Notes: generated by a model from the sequence alone, not told the origin. A stretch of DNA of 64,000 bases from Hemerocallis citrina (GCA_017893485.1 CM030366.1:105993796-106057795), one strand, 5' to 3'. Shown: positions 35,891-47,449, counted from the first letter of the stretch. Made by a program: numbers and translations.

Positions 35891-36549
35891 CTGGTCGGGG
35901 AGCGACGCAACGACGACGGCTCTGCTTCGCGCTGAAAACAGAGGGCGACGGAACTGGCTTGGACGGCGACAATGATGGCGATGAGGGCTAGGTCCTCTGG
36001 TGGGTTCGGGGTGAACGAATAGGGGATCGGAGCACGGATGGCAGAGGCGAGGAATGGGTTGATGGGTTCGGCAAGGATGGGTTCGAGCGGAGACTGGGCG
36101 AGGACAGGGGCGATGACGATGGGCGAGGTGGTAGAGACGAGGTGCGAAGGCGACGTTAGGGGCGATGATGGAGGCAAAGGACGAGGTTGGCGATCGGAGT
36201 TGGGTTGGTTGAGCGGTGGCACTGGTCGGGGAGCGACGCAACGACGACGGCTCTGCTTCGCGCTGAAAACAGAGGGCGACGGAACTGGCTTGGACGGCGA
36301 CAATGATGGCGATGAGGGCTAGGTCCTCTGGTGGGTTCGGGGTGAACGAATAGGGGATCGGAGCACGGATGGCAGAGGCGAGGAATGGGTTGATGGGTTC
36401 GGCAAGGATGGGTTCGAGCGGAGACTGGGCGAGGACAGGGGCGATGACGATGGCGAGGTGGTAGAGACGAGGTGCGAAGGCGACGTTGGGGGCGATGATG
36501 GAGGCAAAGGACGAGGTTGGCGATCGGAGTTGGGTTGGTTGAGCGGTGG
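35891..36549. repeat. 341-bp tandem duplication in the solo LTR
   Basis: Copy 1 runs 35891-36231 and copy 2 36232-36549, both beginning ctggtcggggagcgacgc. They are almost identical, differing in a few bases such as gatgggcgag versus gatggcgag. The unit is GC-rich and lies at the presumed promoter/leader part of the LTR. Confidence 0.92.
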
Positions 36550-37286
36550 TTTGAAGCGGAAACAGGGAGTGAGAGATGGGAGAGAGAGGGGGAGTTGGGG
36601 GTTGAAGATGGGTTAAAACAGTAAAGGGGAGGGGTTAGGGTTAGGCGGCTGGGTGTTTTAGAAATTAATTAGGGTTAGGGTTGTTAAGAGATGATTAGTA
36701 TTTATAGGGAAAAGAGGGATTTTGGGTATAGGGTAATGAGTATGGATCCAATAAGATAAAATACATTGCATACAATACAATTGATCATTACAAATCCGAA
36801 TACAAGAAATAAGATATCTGAAAATATACAATTTGTATTACATAGATTATTTGAGACAATTTAAAACACAATTATTGAATAAAAAGGGATTTATTTTAAA
36901 AACCAATATTAATAATAATAGATAATCATAATACCCATAAGAATATAAATGATAACCATGTCAATAAAAATAATAATACCGGTAGTATCAAAATAGCAAT
37001 AAATTATAACAATGACATTAGCAATTATCAAAATAATAACAGTATTTAAAAATAGGAATTTATGGAAATAGTCCCAACAGTAACAATATTTTGAGGGTTA
37101 AAATGCAAACAGTTGATCAAGTAGAAATGGAAACAAGTTTATTCGAAATAATTAGAATTATTGTTTAAGAAAATGTTTTAACAAAGAAAACTCAAAACGA
37201 ATTTAACAATAACAATTTTAATAATCTCGAAATACAGAAAACTACTCATGAAAATACGTATTATCGAAATTAAGGGTTACACTGGG

Positions 37287-37700
37287 TGACCGGTGCCCCT
37301 CCATCATGGGGAACTCTTGGTGCTGATCGGCTCGCAGCGGTGTGGCTTCTTCGTTGTCAATGGGGAGGAGACCCCCTTCACCCTTTTGGGGAGGCAGGCC
37401 TGCTGGATCTCGCCCTTTGGGGAGAACGGTTCCTTTGACTTCCCCCATGTTCTGGATGAGGGACCTCATCACGGACTCGTCTCTCAGTCAAGCTGGTTCG
37501 GAGGCCGATCCCTTATTGACGATTCATGATGATTTAATGAAGGTCTTTTGCCCATTGAGGACCTCGCGAGGCCATCGAGTCGGTGGAAGGATTGTGGATC
37601 GAGATATGGTCATGGTGTGGATGTTCTTGACGGCTTGGACAGGAGCCCCAGGTGAAGCCCCTCTGGACATGGGGCGAACCTGTTAGGGAGGCGGCTATTC
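37287..37700 (-). pseudogene. gag: Gag remnant, N-terminal part
   Basis: After the CTGGG duplication the old Tat element continues. 37472-37242 reads MMRSLIQNMGEVKG with Pro/Gly-rich sequence like the N-terminal region of other Tat Gags. Together with 31807-33176 it formed one gag before the LTR insertion. Confidence 0.55.
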
Positions 37701-37879
37701 AAGTTGAGGTTGTTAAACTTGTCGATCTTGCTGAAGGGGAACATTCTCAAGTGGAGGAGGAGAAGAAGGAGGAGGGGTGGCTCTTTGGCTTGACGCCGCC
37801 GTCTTCCCTTTTCCATTTGGAGACTTGGCTGAAAACTACTTTTACTAGCTAGTATGATTGGATTGTTTTTTCTGTTTTG

Positions 37880-37896
37880 CACAGACAATGTCAATC
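37880..37896 (-). promoter_or_regulatory. Degenerate tRNA-Asp-type primer site
   Basis: The minus strand reads TTGACATTGTCTGTGCAAAA, compared with TTGGCGCCGTCTGTGGGAAC in the nested Tat-type element. The position next to the presumed LTR end and the shared GTCTGTG core support it, though it is mutated. Confidence 0.5.
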
Positions 37897-37899
37897 TAT

Positions 37900-38506
37900 T
37901 GCTGCTAATTTTTGTGTGGGAGCAAACAGATGATTCGTGAATTCTTCTAGGACCAATAAGAGCTAACATCTTTACTACTTGCCTATGTTGACCGTTCTCA
38001 ATGGTGTTGTTGACCTGCAAAAAGTTCAAAACACCGGGATTGATCTCGGCGACGAATCCTCCGACGCTCAAGTCAGCAATCTGAAAGATTATGAAAAAAC
38101 CTTTGTGTAGAAAAATACTGATTACCTTTTTATGGTGGTGGGTAGAGGTTTATTTATAGTCGCCTTTGGGAACAGTTTAGAGATAATCATTTAACTCTAA
38201 TCTAGGTGTTTTTGGATAAGAAAATGAGTTTAAATTCCTTCATGATAAGAGATTTCGTTTAAACTGTCTCTTAGGGATAATCATGAGTTTAAATAACTCT
38301 TTAACTGATTTGGGTTTATTTATAATGGGCTGTCATCATAACCTAGTAGAACAAACCAGTTTTGGGTTGTTGGGCCTTGGCAAAGTCCAAGTTCTCGCCT
38401 ACAGACCCGTTCATAGTAGAAATTACCATTTTACCCTTGAGAGCTTTGAGATTCGTATCCGATTTGAACGGTCCCGATTTAGTTCTATTTTTAGCCATAT
38501 CACCCA
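37900..38506 (-). repeat. 5' LTR of the old Tat element
   Basis: On the minus strand it starts near 38502-38506 (TGATATGGCTAAAAATAG, compare TGTGATAGGGTAAAAATGG in the nested element). It carries a TATA box (CTATAAATA) at about 38151-38159 and then gcgtcggaggattcgtcgccg...cccggtgtttt, the leader block also found in the nested LTR. The exact ends are uncertain by a few bases and no second LTR was found. Confidence 0.7.
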
Positions 38507-38781
38507 GTGACTCATTTTATCAGCAAATTGCCGAATTATCATAGGACTTGAATATCTTTCAAACACCATACAATGTTGAGCCATCCAACTACATGCTCAA
38601 TAGTGGCCCAACAAAAAATACTGCAAAAAAATTATCATGGCAACACATCATCACACGTACACATGATCGCACGTGAGCACCTTAAGTATGAGAGGGGGTC
38701 TAGGTGATGGATGTCGAATTAGAGGTGGGTTTCTTGATTTTGACCTAAAATTGCGGAGTGGTTTTTTTAAAATTTAGCCAT
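38507..38781. other. Spacer between the old Tat element and the MULE
   Basis: No gene or repeat recognised in this 275-bp stretch. Confidence 0.6.
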
Positions 38782-38790
38782 CCTAATATG

Positions 38791-39095
38791 GAATTTTTTC
38801 CCAAACTGTCCCACTTTTTGAAAATTTTTCCCAAACCGCCCCACTTTTTTTCTAATTCCCAAACCATCCCACTCGGTCTTTGAAAGACCAAGTGTAGTTA
38901 TAATACGCGCGGTCTTTCAAAGACCGAGTCTTGCACTTCGAAAAATTGAAGAGTAAGACTCGGTCTTTGAAAGACCGCGCGTATTATAACTACACTCGGT
39001 CTTTCAAAGACCGAGTCTTAGTCGGGGGTTTTTATTTCAGATCTGTTTCTTTCTTCTTCTCTCTCTCTCTACTTTACTCTATTCTATCTTCTCTA
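38791..39095 (+). repeat. Left TIR of the MULE, with palindromic modules
   Basis: Matches the reverse complement of about 47450-47745. Four copies of the module with core CGGTCTTTSAAAGACCG lie at 38871-38893, 38909-38930, 38957-38980 and 38994-39018. Together 38871-39018 forms one large inverted repeat, centred near 38944, with arms of more than 60 bp. A CT-rich stretch (39030-39110) and a probable 5' UTR follow. Confidence 0.9.
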
Positions 39096-39411
39096 ACTCT
39101 TCTCCCTTAATCTAGGGCGACATCCTACCCACAAAATCTCATCTCAATCTAAATATATTTACCAATTTTTTCCTAACCCTCTCACCTTCCACTCTAAAAA
39201 CCCTAAACCCATATTTCGAAAGATCCATATTTTGGAATTTTGCTAAATTTGAAGAGGATAGCAACTCCGACTCTTCTACCCAAATATCTACGGCTCTATC
39301 CTTGAAACTTGTGAAGGTATGATGAATATTGGCCTATAATTTTCTATCTTTTTTATAGATTTTGTTTGTGATTAGATAATAACTCGCATATTTGTATAAA
39401 TATACGTAGGT

Positions 39412-42086
39412 ATGGATCTCGAGATTCCTATTTGGTTATACTTTGGTGGTGAAATAATTCGTGATCCAAAGATTGGCTGTTGTTATAGTGTGTTGGATCC
39501 GGAAATAGTTTGGGTACCTCGTACCATTACATTTGCAGAATTAGTTGAGAAAAATTTATGAAGTTACTAATTAGGATAGGAATCAATGGAATGTGAAAAT
39601 TTTAGCTCGATATGCAGCAGGTAGAGGAGATGGTCAGTATTTTATGACAGTGCCCGTATCTACTGATAATGCTATGAAGTCAATGATTGCTAGGACATTT
39701 GATCCTAATTCTACTTGGTCTGCATTAGAGTTATATATTCAGCAAATTCAAATTTTGAATGCTCAGCCATATGATATTCCTAGTTCAAGCTTCGTAAGGG
39801 TAGTACCTACACAGCAGATGAGGTCTAACCCCGCTCAATCTTCACAACCAAATCCACTGTCCTCACAAGAAAACACCTTCACAAATACAACAAACCCGGA
39901 TTCTACAGATGTTGAGTTGCCACGCCAATCTAGTCCAGTTCCTGACTGTGTTCCAAATGACAGTATATTTGAACTCTTTCAAAATGCAGTCATTAACAAC
40001 AGCTTATTAGACGATGATGAAGAAGAGTAAGAAACAAATGATGAGGTTGATGATAGTGTAGAAAATGACGATGGAGACGAAGATGATGATGTAGCAAATG
40101 TAAAACCTACGAACAACAGTTCTAATGAGGTGAGAGCTACTATATCTATGCTAATGTTAACGGTCATGTTACCGAGGAGATGACATAAGATGCTAGAGTA
40201 CACCAAGTTCCACAAGAGTCGTCTGGTTCATCCAATGTAGATGAATTGTATGTTGGACAGAAGTTTGTAAGTAAAGAGTCGATTCAGCAAGCTGTCAAGG
40301 TGTATTCTATCAAGAAACATCGTGAATTTATCACATTGAAATCTTCACCGTCACTATACACTATTAAATGCAAAATGGCACCTAGAAAATGTACAATTGA
40401 GGAGATCGTGCAAGGTCCCCCAGGAGTAAGTGATGGTTGATGCCCTTGGAGATTACGAGCAATTGTTCCAAAGGCGGGACAAATTTTGTAGTGAAGAAGA
40501 TAGTTGGGCCTCATACTTGTACGAATCCCACGTTGAATCAGGACCACTGTAAAATTGATGTTAACCTTGTTTGTAATTTGATTGTGGGTGTGGTGAAGAA
40601 GGATATTGGTTTAACACTGCGGGCAATTATTGAGATAGTGAAAATACAATATAATTATCAGATTTCATATAAGAAAGCTTGGATTGCAAAACAAAAGGCA
40701 ATTGAGAGGTTATTCGGTACCTTCGAAGAAGCATACATGAAGTTGCCTTTTCTACTAACAGTAATTCAAGCAGCAAATTCAGGAACCGTTGTCCACTGGG
40801 ATAAATATGAGTCTAGTCCTAGCGAGGAAACATTCAAGGGAATATTTTGGGCATTTAGTCCTTCGATTGATGGTTTCAAGTCTTGCAGACCTGTTATTAG
40901 TGTCGACGGAACTCACTTGTACGGTAAGTACAAGGGTTGTTTGCTAATTGCTGTTTTCCCATATGCGAATGCTTGCTTATTTCCATTTGCATTTGCATTG
41001 GTTGATGGAGAGAGTATAAATACGTAGACATGGTTCATGAGTTGCATTCGGTATTATGTCACCGATCGCACTGAGTTGTGCGTTATCTCGGATCGTCATG
41101 CTGGTATATTGTCTGCTATGGATTTGCAAAATGGAGCTTGGAACGAACCAAATGCATATCATCGTTATTGTATGCATCATTTTGCCATAAATTTTTTTAG
41201 TAAATTTGGTAGCAAGGCATTGCGGAAAAAGGCCAAAATTATAGCGTGTCAAAACCAACCCAAAAAGTTCATGGCCAGACTCACTGAACTTGAAACCGTC
41301 AATGTCGAGGTGGCTATTTGGTTGAAAGAGAAACCCATTGAGAAATGGGCACTTTATGCAGATGAAGGGCGAAGATACGGCATAATGACTACAAACCTGT
41401 CAGAAGTCTTCAATTCAGTCTTGAAAGGAGTCCGTAGTTTACCAGTCACTGCGATTGTTGAGACGATCTTCTATTGTCTCAACTCTTACTTTACTATTCG
41501 TCGACAGGAAGCTAGTAAGCTTTTATCTGAAGGGATGATTTTTACTAGAAGTGTACATGAATTGATCGATAGTCGCCGTGAGAGAGCAAACCGACATGAG
41601 GTTACAATGTTTCATCATCAGCCTGGAATTTTTTCCGTGAGAACGGGTATACGCATGGTAAATGGAGAAAGGAAGGGTGGGAATTTGCACACTGTGAACT
41701 TGGGTACGAAAACATGCACATGTATGAAATTTCATCTATATCATATTCCATGTTCTCATGTATTGGCAGCTTGTGCATATCGTACAATCGATCACAAGCC
41801 TTTTGTTGATAAATTTTACCTTGTCACGTCATTAGCACAAACTTGGGCTCCTGTGTTTAATCCTATTCTAGATCAAGCGTATTGGCCTACTATTGATGGT
41901 CCACGACTCGTACTGGATGCTAGTTTGCGACGTTCACGGAAAGGCCGGCCTAAATCCACGAGAATACGCAACGACATGGATGTGAGAGATAGTTCTATTA
42001 GGGGTTTGGGGATGAAATGTTCAAGTTGTGGTTTGGAAGGACACAACAAGCGTCGATGTACTAATAGAGGATCTCAAAACATTTAA
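39412..42086 (+). pseudogene. MULE (MuDR-type) transposase, broken
   Basis: Probable 5' UTR intron 39317-39409 (GTATGA/TAG), then ATG at 39412. Segments: 39412-39561 (MDLEIPIWLYFGGEIIRD), 39593-40030, a MuDR DNA-binding-type region at 40246-40440 (VGQKFVSKESIQQAVKVYS), and the catalytic part at 40437-42086. The catalytic part has VISVDGTHLYGKYKG and CVISDRHAGIL with the first two acidic residues and NLSEVFNSVL at the usual place of the third. Near the end are a SWIM zinc finger (CTCMKFHLYHIPCSHVLAAC) and a CCHC knuckle (CSSCGLEGHNKRRC). Breaks: a stop at about 39559, a stop at 40028, a frameshift between 40246 and 40437, and an in-frame TAG at 41025-41027. The intact family cuts and pastes elements by binding the TIRs. 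The C-terminal 350 codons remain open. Confidence 0.85.
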
Positions 42087-42293
42087 TTTGATTATGTGCT
42101 TTCTAGTGTGTTTGTAATATTTAATTCGAACTAAGTACTCAGTTTGGATGTGTTTAATTGTGGAAAATGAATGATTGAATGAGTTTGTAATATTTAATTC
42201 TTATCATAGTACTCTGTATTTTGGAATCAATAAGTTTTAAATGTACAGCAATTGGAATCAATCAGTGTTGAAGCTTTTTGGGGAAAAAATGTT

Positions 42294-42985
42294 CAGGCTC
42301 AAGACTCGGTCTTTCAAAGACCGTTCTCATTATAACTAGACTCGGTCTTTGAAGCTGGCTGAAAAATAGAGCTTACGGACGCATTTGAAAGACCGTTCTC
42401 ATTTGAAAGACCGAGTCTTGAAGCTGACTGAAAAATAGAGCTTACGGACGCAAGACACGGTCTTTCAAAGACCGAGTCTAGTTACGATCTTTCAAAGACC
42501 GAGCATGGAGTTCACTCTTTTCCAGAAACCAAGATGTTCTCTGGAAATGAGTGAACTCCACAGTCGGTTTTCGAAAGATCGTTCTTAATATCACTAGACT
42601 CGGTTTTTCAAAGACCTGGTCTTCAATCTGTGAATTTTTTTTTAATTGGATTGAAGACTCGGTCTTTGAAAAACCGAGTCTAGTGATAATAAGAATGATC
42701 TTTCGAAAACCGACTGTGGAGTTCACTCATTTCCAGAGAACATCTTGGTTTCTGGAAAAGAGTGAACTCCACACTCGGTCTTTGAAAGACCGTTTGCATT
42801 ATAACTAGACTCGGTCTTTGAAAGACCAAGTCTTGCGTCTGTAAGCTCTATTTTTCATTCAGCTTCAAGACTCGGTCTTCCAAAGACCGAGTCTAGTTAT
42901 AGTAAGAACGGTCTTTGAAAGACCGAGTCTTGAGTTTAATTGAAAAAAAACTTACAGGCACATGACTCGGTCTTTGAAAACCATG
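42294..42985. repeat. Intergenic foldback built from the TIR palindrome module
   Basis: A large imperfect inverted repeat centred near 42640 lies between the two convergent genes of the MULE. Landmarks mirror each other: gaagctggctgaaaaataga at 42351 against its complement at 42846, gagttcactcttttccag at 42510 against 42756, and ttgaagact at 42651 against tcttcaatc at 42621. About ten full or partial copies of the ACTCGGTCTTT palindrome are included. Inside the arms 42509-42559 and 42718-42770 are themselves palindromic. If transcribed it would form a long hairpin. Confidence 0.88.
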
Positions 42986-43094
42986 TATGTTAATACTAAA
43001 CTTGGTCTTTCAAAGACCGAGTCTAGGCTTAAATTTCACCATTACAATTTATCTTCAAGCATTTCCCTTTTACAACTTGTTTTCAATCAATTTC

Positions 43095-43480
43095 ACATAC
43101 AGATCAACCTCACATACAGCTCAAACATCTCCTGCACATCTCCTACACATCTCGAGAAACATCTCCAACATCTCATAAACATCTCGAGAAACATCTCTAA
43201 CAACTCATAAACATCTCCAACATCTCATAATCATCAAACTAACTTAAAATATTACAACATCAAGCAAATTCAAAATATTACAACATCAAACTAATTTAAA
43301 ATATTACAACATCAAGCAAATTCAAAATATTACAACATCAAACTAACTTAAAATACTACAACATCAAGCAAATTCAAGCTTCCATCATCTTGCTCCATTC
43401 CTACATCAAGCTTCCATCATCTTGCTCCGTTCCAACATCAATCTGACTCATCTTGGTCTGTTCCTACATCAAGCTTCCAT
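43095..43480. repeat. Short tandem repeats downstream of the foldback
   Basis: 43095-43235 has repeats of catctc(g/c)a(g/a)aaacatctccaac-like units. 43240-43370 has about five alternations of aaaatattacaacatcaa with (act/gca)aattcaa, period about 26 bp. 43380-43480 has three copies of tccatcatcttgctcc(g/a)ttcc. They lie downstream of the PMD gene stop. Confidence 0.8.
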
Positions 43481-43654
43481 CATCTTGCTCCGTTCAAACA
43501 ACTTTAGCCTAACCTGCATTACAGACATGGATCAACTAACACAAAAATTACAGGTGTCAAAAATCAACAAAATTAGAGAAGCAAGCCTAAATGCACCTGA
43601 ATTCCTACATGGACACAAAAATCAAGGGTCGGGTGTAAAGAAGTTAGTGGGTCT

Positions 43655-45817
43655 TCATTGTCTTCTACCACGTTGTGGAGTAGCCTGTGTTAGACCGGAC
43701 AACGGGATATTCTCCTCTTCTTGAATCTCACTCCCAACTTGTTGTTGTATACCCTCCTCTTCAATCTCAGCCCCTGCTTGTTCTTCGTGTTCAGATTCGC
43801 TTTGAGGTTGAGGTGGGGGCCTTCGAACAACTCTCTTTCGTCGGACAGCAGAACGGCCGCTCGTTCGATGTGTGGGAGTCCTTAGTATTGCATCTAATAT
43901 TGCTCCCTTGCCCACAAGATCAGCTTGTGCACGACAACATGTCATCATCTCCCGTATGGTTTCCTTCGTCTGATCGGCGACGTTGCTATTCAACAAAGTT
44001 GCACATTTCTTTGCAATGGCCCAAGTCTGGCTCAACTGACAATCATGAAAAGTTGAAAGATTATGGTACTTACATATACACATACATATATAAAAACAAA
44101 TATTTATATAAACTTAAAAAATTAAAATGAAACTGTAAAACTTACAAATTTCCGAACAGTGGATCCCTTTGGTTGGTACATCGGCAACTTCATGGAATGT
44201 TGATCTGCTGGTTCGGTCCCTGGTCGACGGATCAGGACTACCACTCTAGCAGGAGTCTGCAACGTCGGAGATATATACCGTCTAGTCAGTCTCTCGTACC
44301 AAGCCATGTACACCCCATGCACCGAGAGGTCAAACGGAGGAATGTCATCGATGATTTCATCGAACCGGTGTACATTCCATCTCTGAACATACGTAGAGAA
44401 GCAAGCGGCCCAATTGTGTCTGGGGGTTCGACCCATTCCTGTAATATTGTGCATCTCCGCATTGAATGGCTTGGCAACTGCAATACTTTGGTGAAGACCA
44501 AACTGGCGTAGCACTCTATCGGGGTAGTAGAACTCGACAACCCCAAAGTTGATTAAAGGTGCTTTCGTGAGCCACAAATCATGCATGTACGTGCAATTAG
44601 GCAGTAGTCGAAGTACACGATCCTCCGTGTAAGGAAGCCACACGACACAGTCAGCTGCCAACCTATCCAACTCATCGCGGTAATACGTTAAGCACCTGTT
44701 GGGATTGGCTATCTATGTAAGTATGCCTATCCAGTAAACACCGATAGGATGTAGCATGTCCACGTCATCGGGAAGAACTATCCAGTGCGGAGATTGGATC
44801 CGTACTACGGGCCGACCGACGTGAATGCGCTCCCAAATCCAAATTTGAAGTAAAATCATAGACCCATTCATCTGCACTGAACCTATACTGGCCAAACACA
44901 AACTACGGTACAGTGATGACAGTACGGCACTATCCCAACTGTAACGGCTAACGTTTCCTAGATCGGCGATTAGTGGCAAGAACATCAATGAGACGCTATT
45001 TCCTGACGAATTTGGAAACAATACAGTGCCGAATAGCGTGAGAATGTAGGCCCTACAATAGCACTTCACCTCCGCCGCAGTTGAACCTACATTCAATTTA
45101 TTCTTAAAGGTTTTCTTCAACCACTTCAAACGAATAAATTTACCATTAATCGCACCGGCTTCAACTTCGACACCTAAGTACTCCTCGACTATATAAACTG
45201 GGTCGAAGTCCATTGATCCTGTCACTGCCGCTCCATTGATTTGAAGCCCGGTAAGTATGGAAACGTCCTGCAGAGTGACTGTCATCTCCCCAACTGACAG
45301 GTGAAAGGAGTGTGTCTCAGACCTCCATCTTTCAAAAAGTGCTTCCAAAAGAGGTCGATCGCACTTGATGGAGCTCATCCTACCAATACCGTAGAATCCA
45401 CAGTCTCTTAGTATCTCGTGTATCCGTGGGTGCGTAGGTAGTGGATGACCAGTCCTAAAGTGACACTCCGTAGCCTCACCGTTCCACACATTCTGCGATC
45501 GATGCAACGGTTGAAGAGTGAGGAGTAAAGGGTCGAGGGGTCCTGGGCCTCCAGAAGGGATATACGTTGATGAAGGGACTGAAGAAGAAGTGTCCGCCTC
45601 ATTTGGATTGATTTGAACCTACATAACAATAATATTTATATCAATAGACCGAAATTTCATATAATTCTATTAGAATCAACAATTAATTACTTACATTAGT
45701 ACCATCGGTACGAGCACGACCACAGCCACGACCACGTCCACCGTGAGTACGTACTCTATGGCCACATGGAGGTCTACTACTTTCTCCTTCCTCCATGTTC
45801 CCCATTGTGCGTGCCAT
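43655..45817 (-). CDS. Plant mobile domain (PMD) protein carried by the MULE; one in-frame stop
   Basis: Exons read on the minus strand: 45817-45695, 45618-44146 and 44038-43655. All introns have GT(AAGT)/AG borders and the frames join exactly, giving 659 codons. Residues about 1-41 are Gly/Arg-rich. About 60-480 is the aminotransferase-like plant mobile domain (PF10536) of the MAIN/MAIL1 type: HPRIHEILRDCGFYGIG, LLEALFERWRSETHSFHL, GEMTVTLQDVSILTGLQING. The last exon is basic, then acidic and Gln-rich. A TAG at 44713-44715 interrupts the frame at codon 343 and the same frame then stays open to the end, so this looks like one nonsense mutation in an otherwise preserved gene. PMD proteins of the host act in heterochromatin silencing; transposons also carry PMD genes, with unknown role. 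It lies convergent to the transposase. Confidence 0.82.
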
Positions 45818-47449
45818 TTACAATAAAATACAAATCCTAAAACTTCAACAAAATTGTTATTAACTACACATTACCTAGATTGCTACTCTACAAAATTGCT
45901 ACTCTACATTGTCAACCCAACATTGCTACTCTATATTGCTACTCTACATTCTCAACTTCAACAAAATTGCACGAAGCATATACTTGTGTATGACCCCTAT
46001 AAACTCTAATACACATTTTCCTCGCATCCTCAAAACCCAAATGAACGGATTTGTGTAATTAGCAACAGGAACATAAATATCTATGGAATTGTGTATGCAA
46101 GAATATAACTTTTAACTAAATGTTTAAAATATTTTCTCCAATTTCTTAATATTTTATTTGAAGCACCAAATAATCATAATTACATGAAAACAATCAGATA
46201 AATGCATTAAAAGTAATTAAATAAAAAAAATAATGGTACACGGAAAGAGCGATGAATTCATTACACCCCTACCCTAGGGAGATGGGGAAGTTGGTCCTGA
46301 ATCATTCTTACCCCAACCCATGCAAATAAAATTGGGCTGTATCTAGACCTCGGCCGACTAGATCAATAAGCACATAGACTAGTCCTATTGGACTTGGGCA
46401 GAACCGTGTACCTAACGGGTAGGTTCATTGCGACACTCATTTAGGTTTGTTTTTGTGCTTCTCAATTGTGCATAGTTCCTCTACACTTACTAGTTCACAA
46501 TTACCTGTTATATGTTCTAATTTGCTGAAGAACTTCAAACCTAGAGGATGTACTTTTTCCTTTCTTTAAAACCAATAATAATAATTAAAATAAAAAAGTT
46601 CAAATTACAAAAGAGTGTTGATGTATTGATAGAATGATTTAAACATATTAAACAAGGGAGTTTTTCAGTTGGCTTTATCCTCAAAATAACGTCTTATCTA
46701 ATGGACTCCAGCACTAGTAAAATTGGTTGAATTGTGATTGAAACAGTATGTTAACCATGTCCATCTTGTATTATGTGTTTAAAATGTACATGACCATGAG
46801 TTACTAGAACTCAAGAGACTACATAAATCCATGCAATGGACCTTTACTGGTCATTCTTGTGCCTAGCCATTACATACCCAGGCCAAGGCTAAATTGCCAA
46901 CAGTAATGTGAAGCTCGATGCTGAAGCCCAAACCCACTTATTGTGGAATGATACTAGCCCATGCAACAAGACCTAACGTTCTCGCCCAAACCCACTACGA
47001 ACGCCCCTACATTCTCAACTTCAACAAAATTGCTACTCTACATTGTCAACTTCAACACAATTGCTACTCTACATTGTCAACAGTAACACAAATTCAACTA
47101 AGCACCTTCACAATAACCTAAAATTAACACAAAATTTGCTTATCAAAAACTTCATAAATATACCTGTCGAGTAGGAGATTTCAAAGCTTGATAGTGACAA
47201 TGTACAGTACTTCTAGATCCTTCAACCAAGATCTTCCCCCACCGAAGACGAAATTAAACGAGATCTAAGATATTGCGATTTAGGGTTTTGGGGTTTAAAG
47301 AAAAATTCAAATTTGGGAAAAAAGATGGGGAAAATTGAAGAACGATGAGAGAAGACTAGGTTTGGAGGAGTGAATCGATCAATTAGAGGGGAAATCGACC
47401 AAGAGAATAACTAGGGCGGCGGCGATGGGTTTCGTTGAGGGAAATTTCG
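45818..47449 (-). other. 5' region of the PMD gene with a possible 1-kb insertion
   Basis: 45880-45980 and 47005-47095 share the repeat ttgctactctacattgtcaact(t)caacaaaa, as if one repeat block had been split by the unrelated sequence at about 45979-46990. The inserted part has no coding capacity and no terminal repeat I can define. 47180-47449, next to the right TIR, is a purine-rich probable leader. Confidence 0.5.

Larger units (their letters stand above)
33182..37281 (-). mobile_element. Solo LTR, 4.1 kb, of a LARD-like family
   Basis: Perfect duplication CTGGG at 33177-33181 and 37282-37286. On the minus strand it begins TGTAACCCTTAATTTCG and ends GGGGCATGACA, parallel to TGTAACGCCCCG and GGGGCGCTACA of the LTRs at 2992 and 20106. 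Neither a tRNA primer site nor a second LTR is inside, so it is a solo LTR. Its plus-strand left end also matches the LTR that begins at 62092 (GCCCCG, then TCCCAAA and ACACTGAAT). It contains arrays of short repeats and a 341-bp duplication, described separately. The long frames at 35452-36303 fall in a GC-rich promoter/leader region and carry no known domain. Confidence 0.82.
2723..38506 (-). mobile_element. Decayed Tat-lineage Ty3/gypsy retrotransposon (host of nested elements)
   Basis: Gag, protease-like, reverse transcriptase, RNase H and integrase remnants lie in that order from right to left on the minus strand (37690 to 28494). A 5' LTR is at about 37900-38506 and a degenerate tRNA-Asp-type primer site lies next to it. 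Beyond pol is a gene on the opposite strand, as described for Tat-lineage elements of the Retand type. The reading frames are full of stops and frameshifts. The 3' LTR, expected at the left, was not found, so the left border is uncertain and the element may be truncated there. It is interrupted by the elements at 2992-22833, 25612-27135 and 33182-37281. Confidence 0.75.

Noticed and set aside
35452..36303. 283-residue minus-strand frame in the 4.1-kb solo LTR
   Set aside because: Its length is created by the GC-rich 341-bp duplication and it is Pro/Ser-rich without a domain. LTRs of this family are non-coding.
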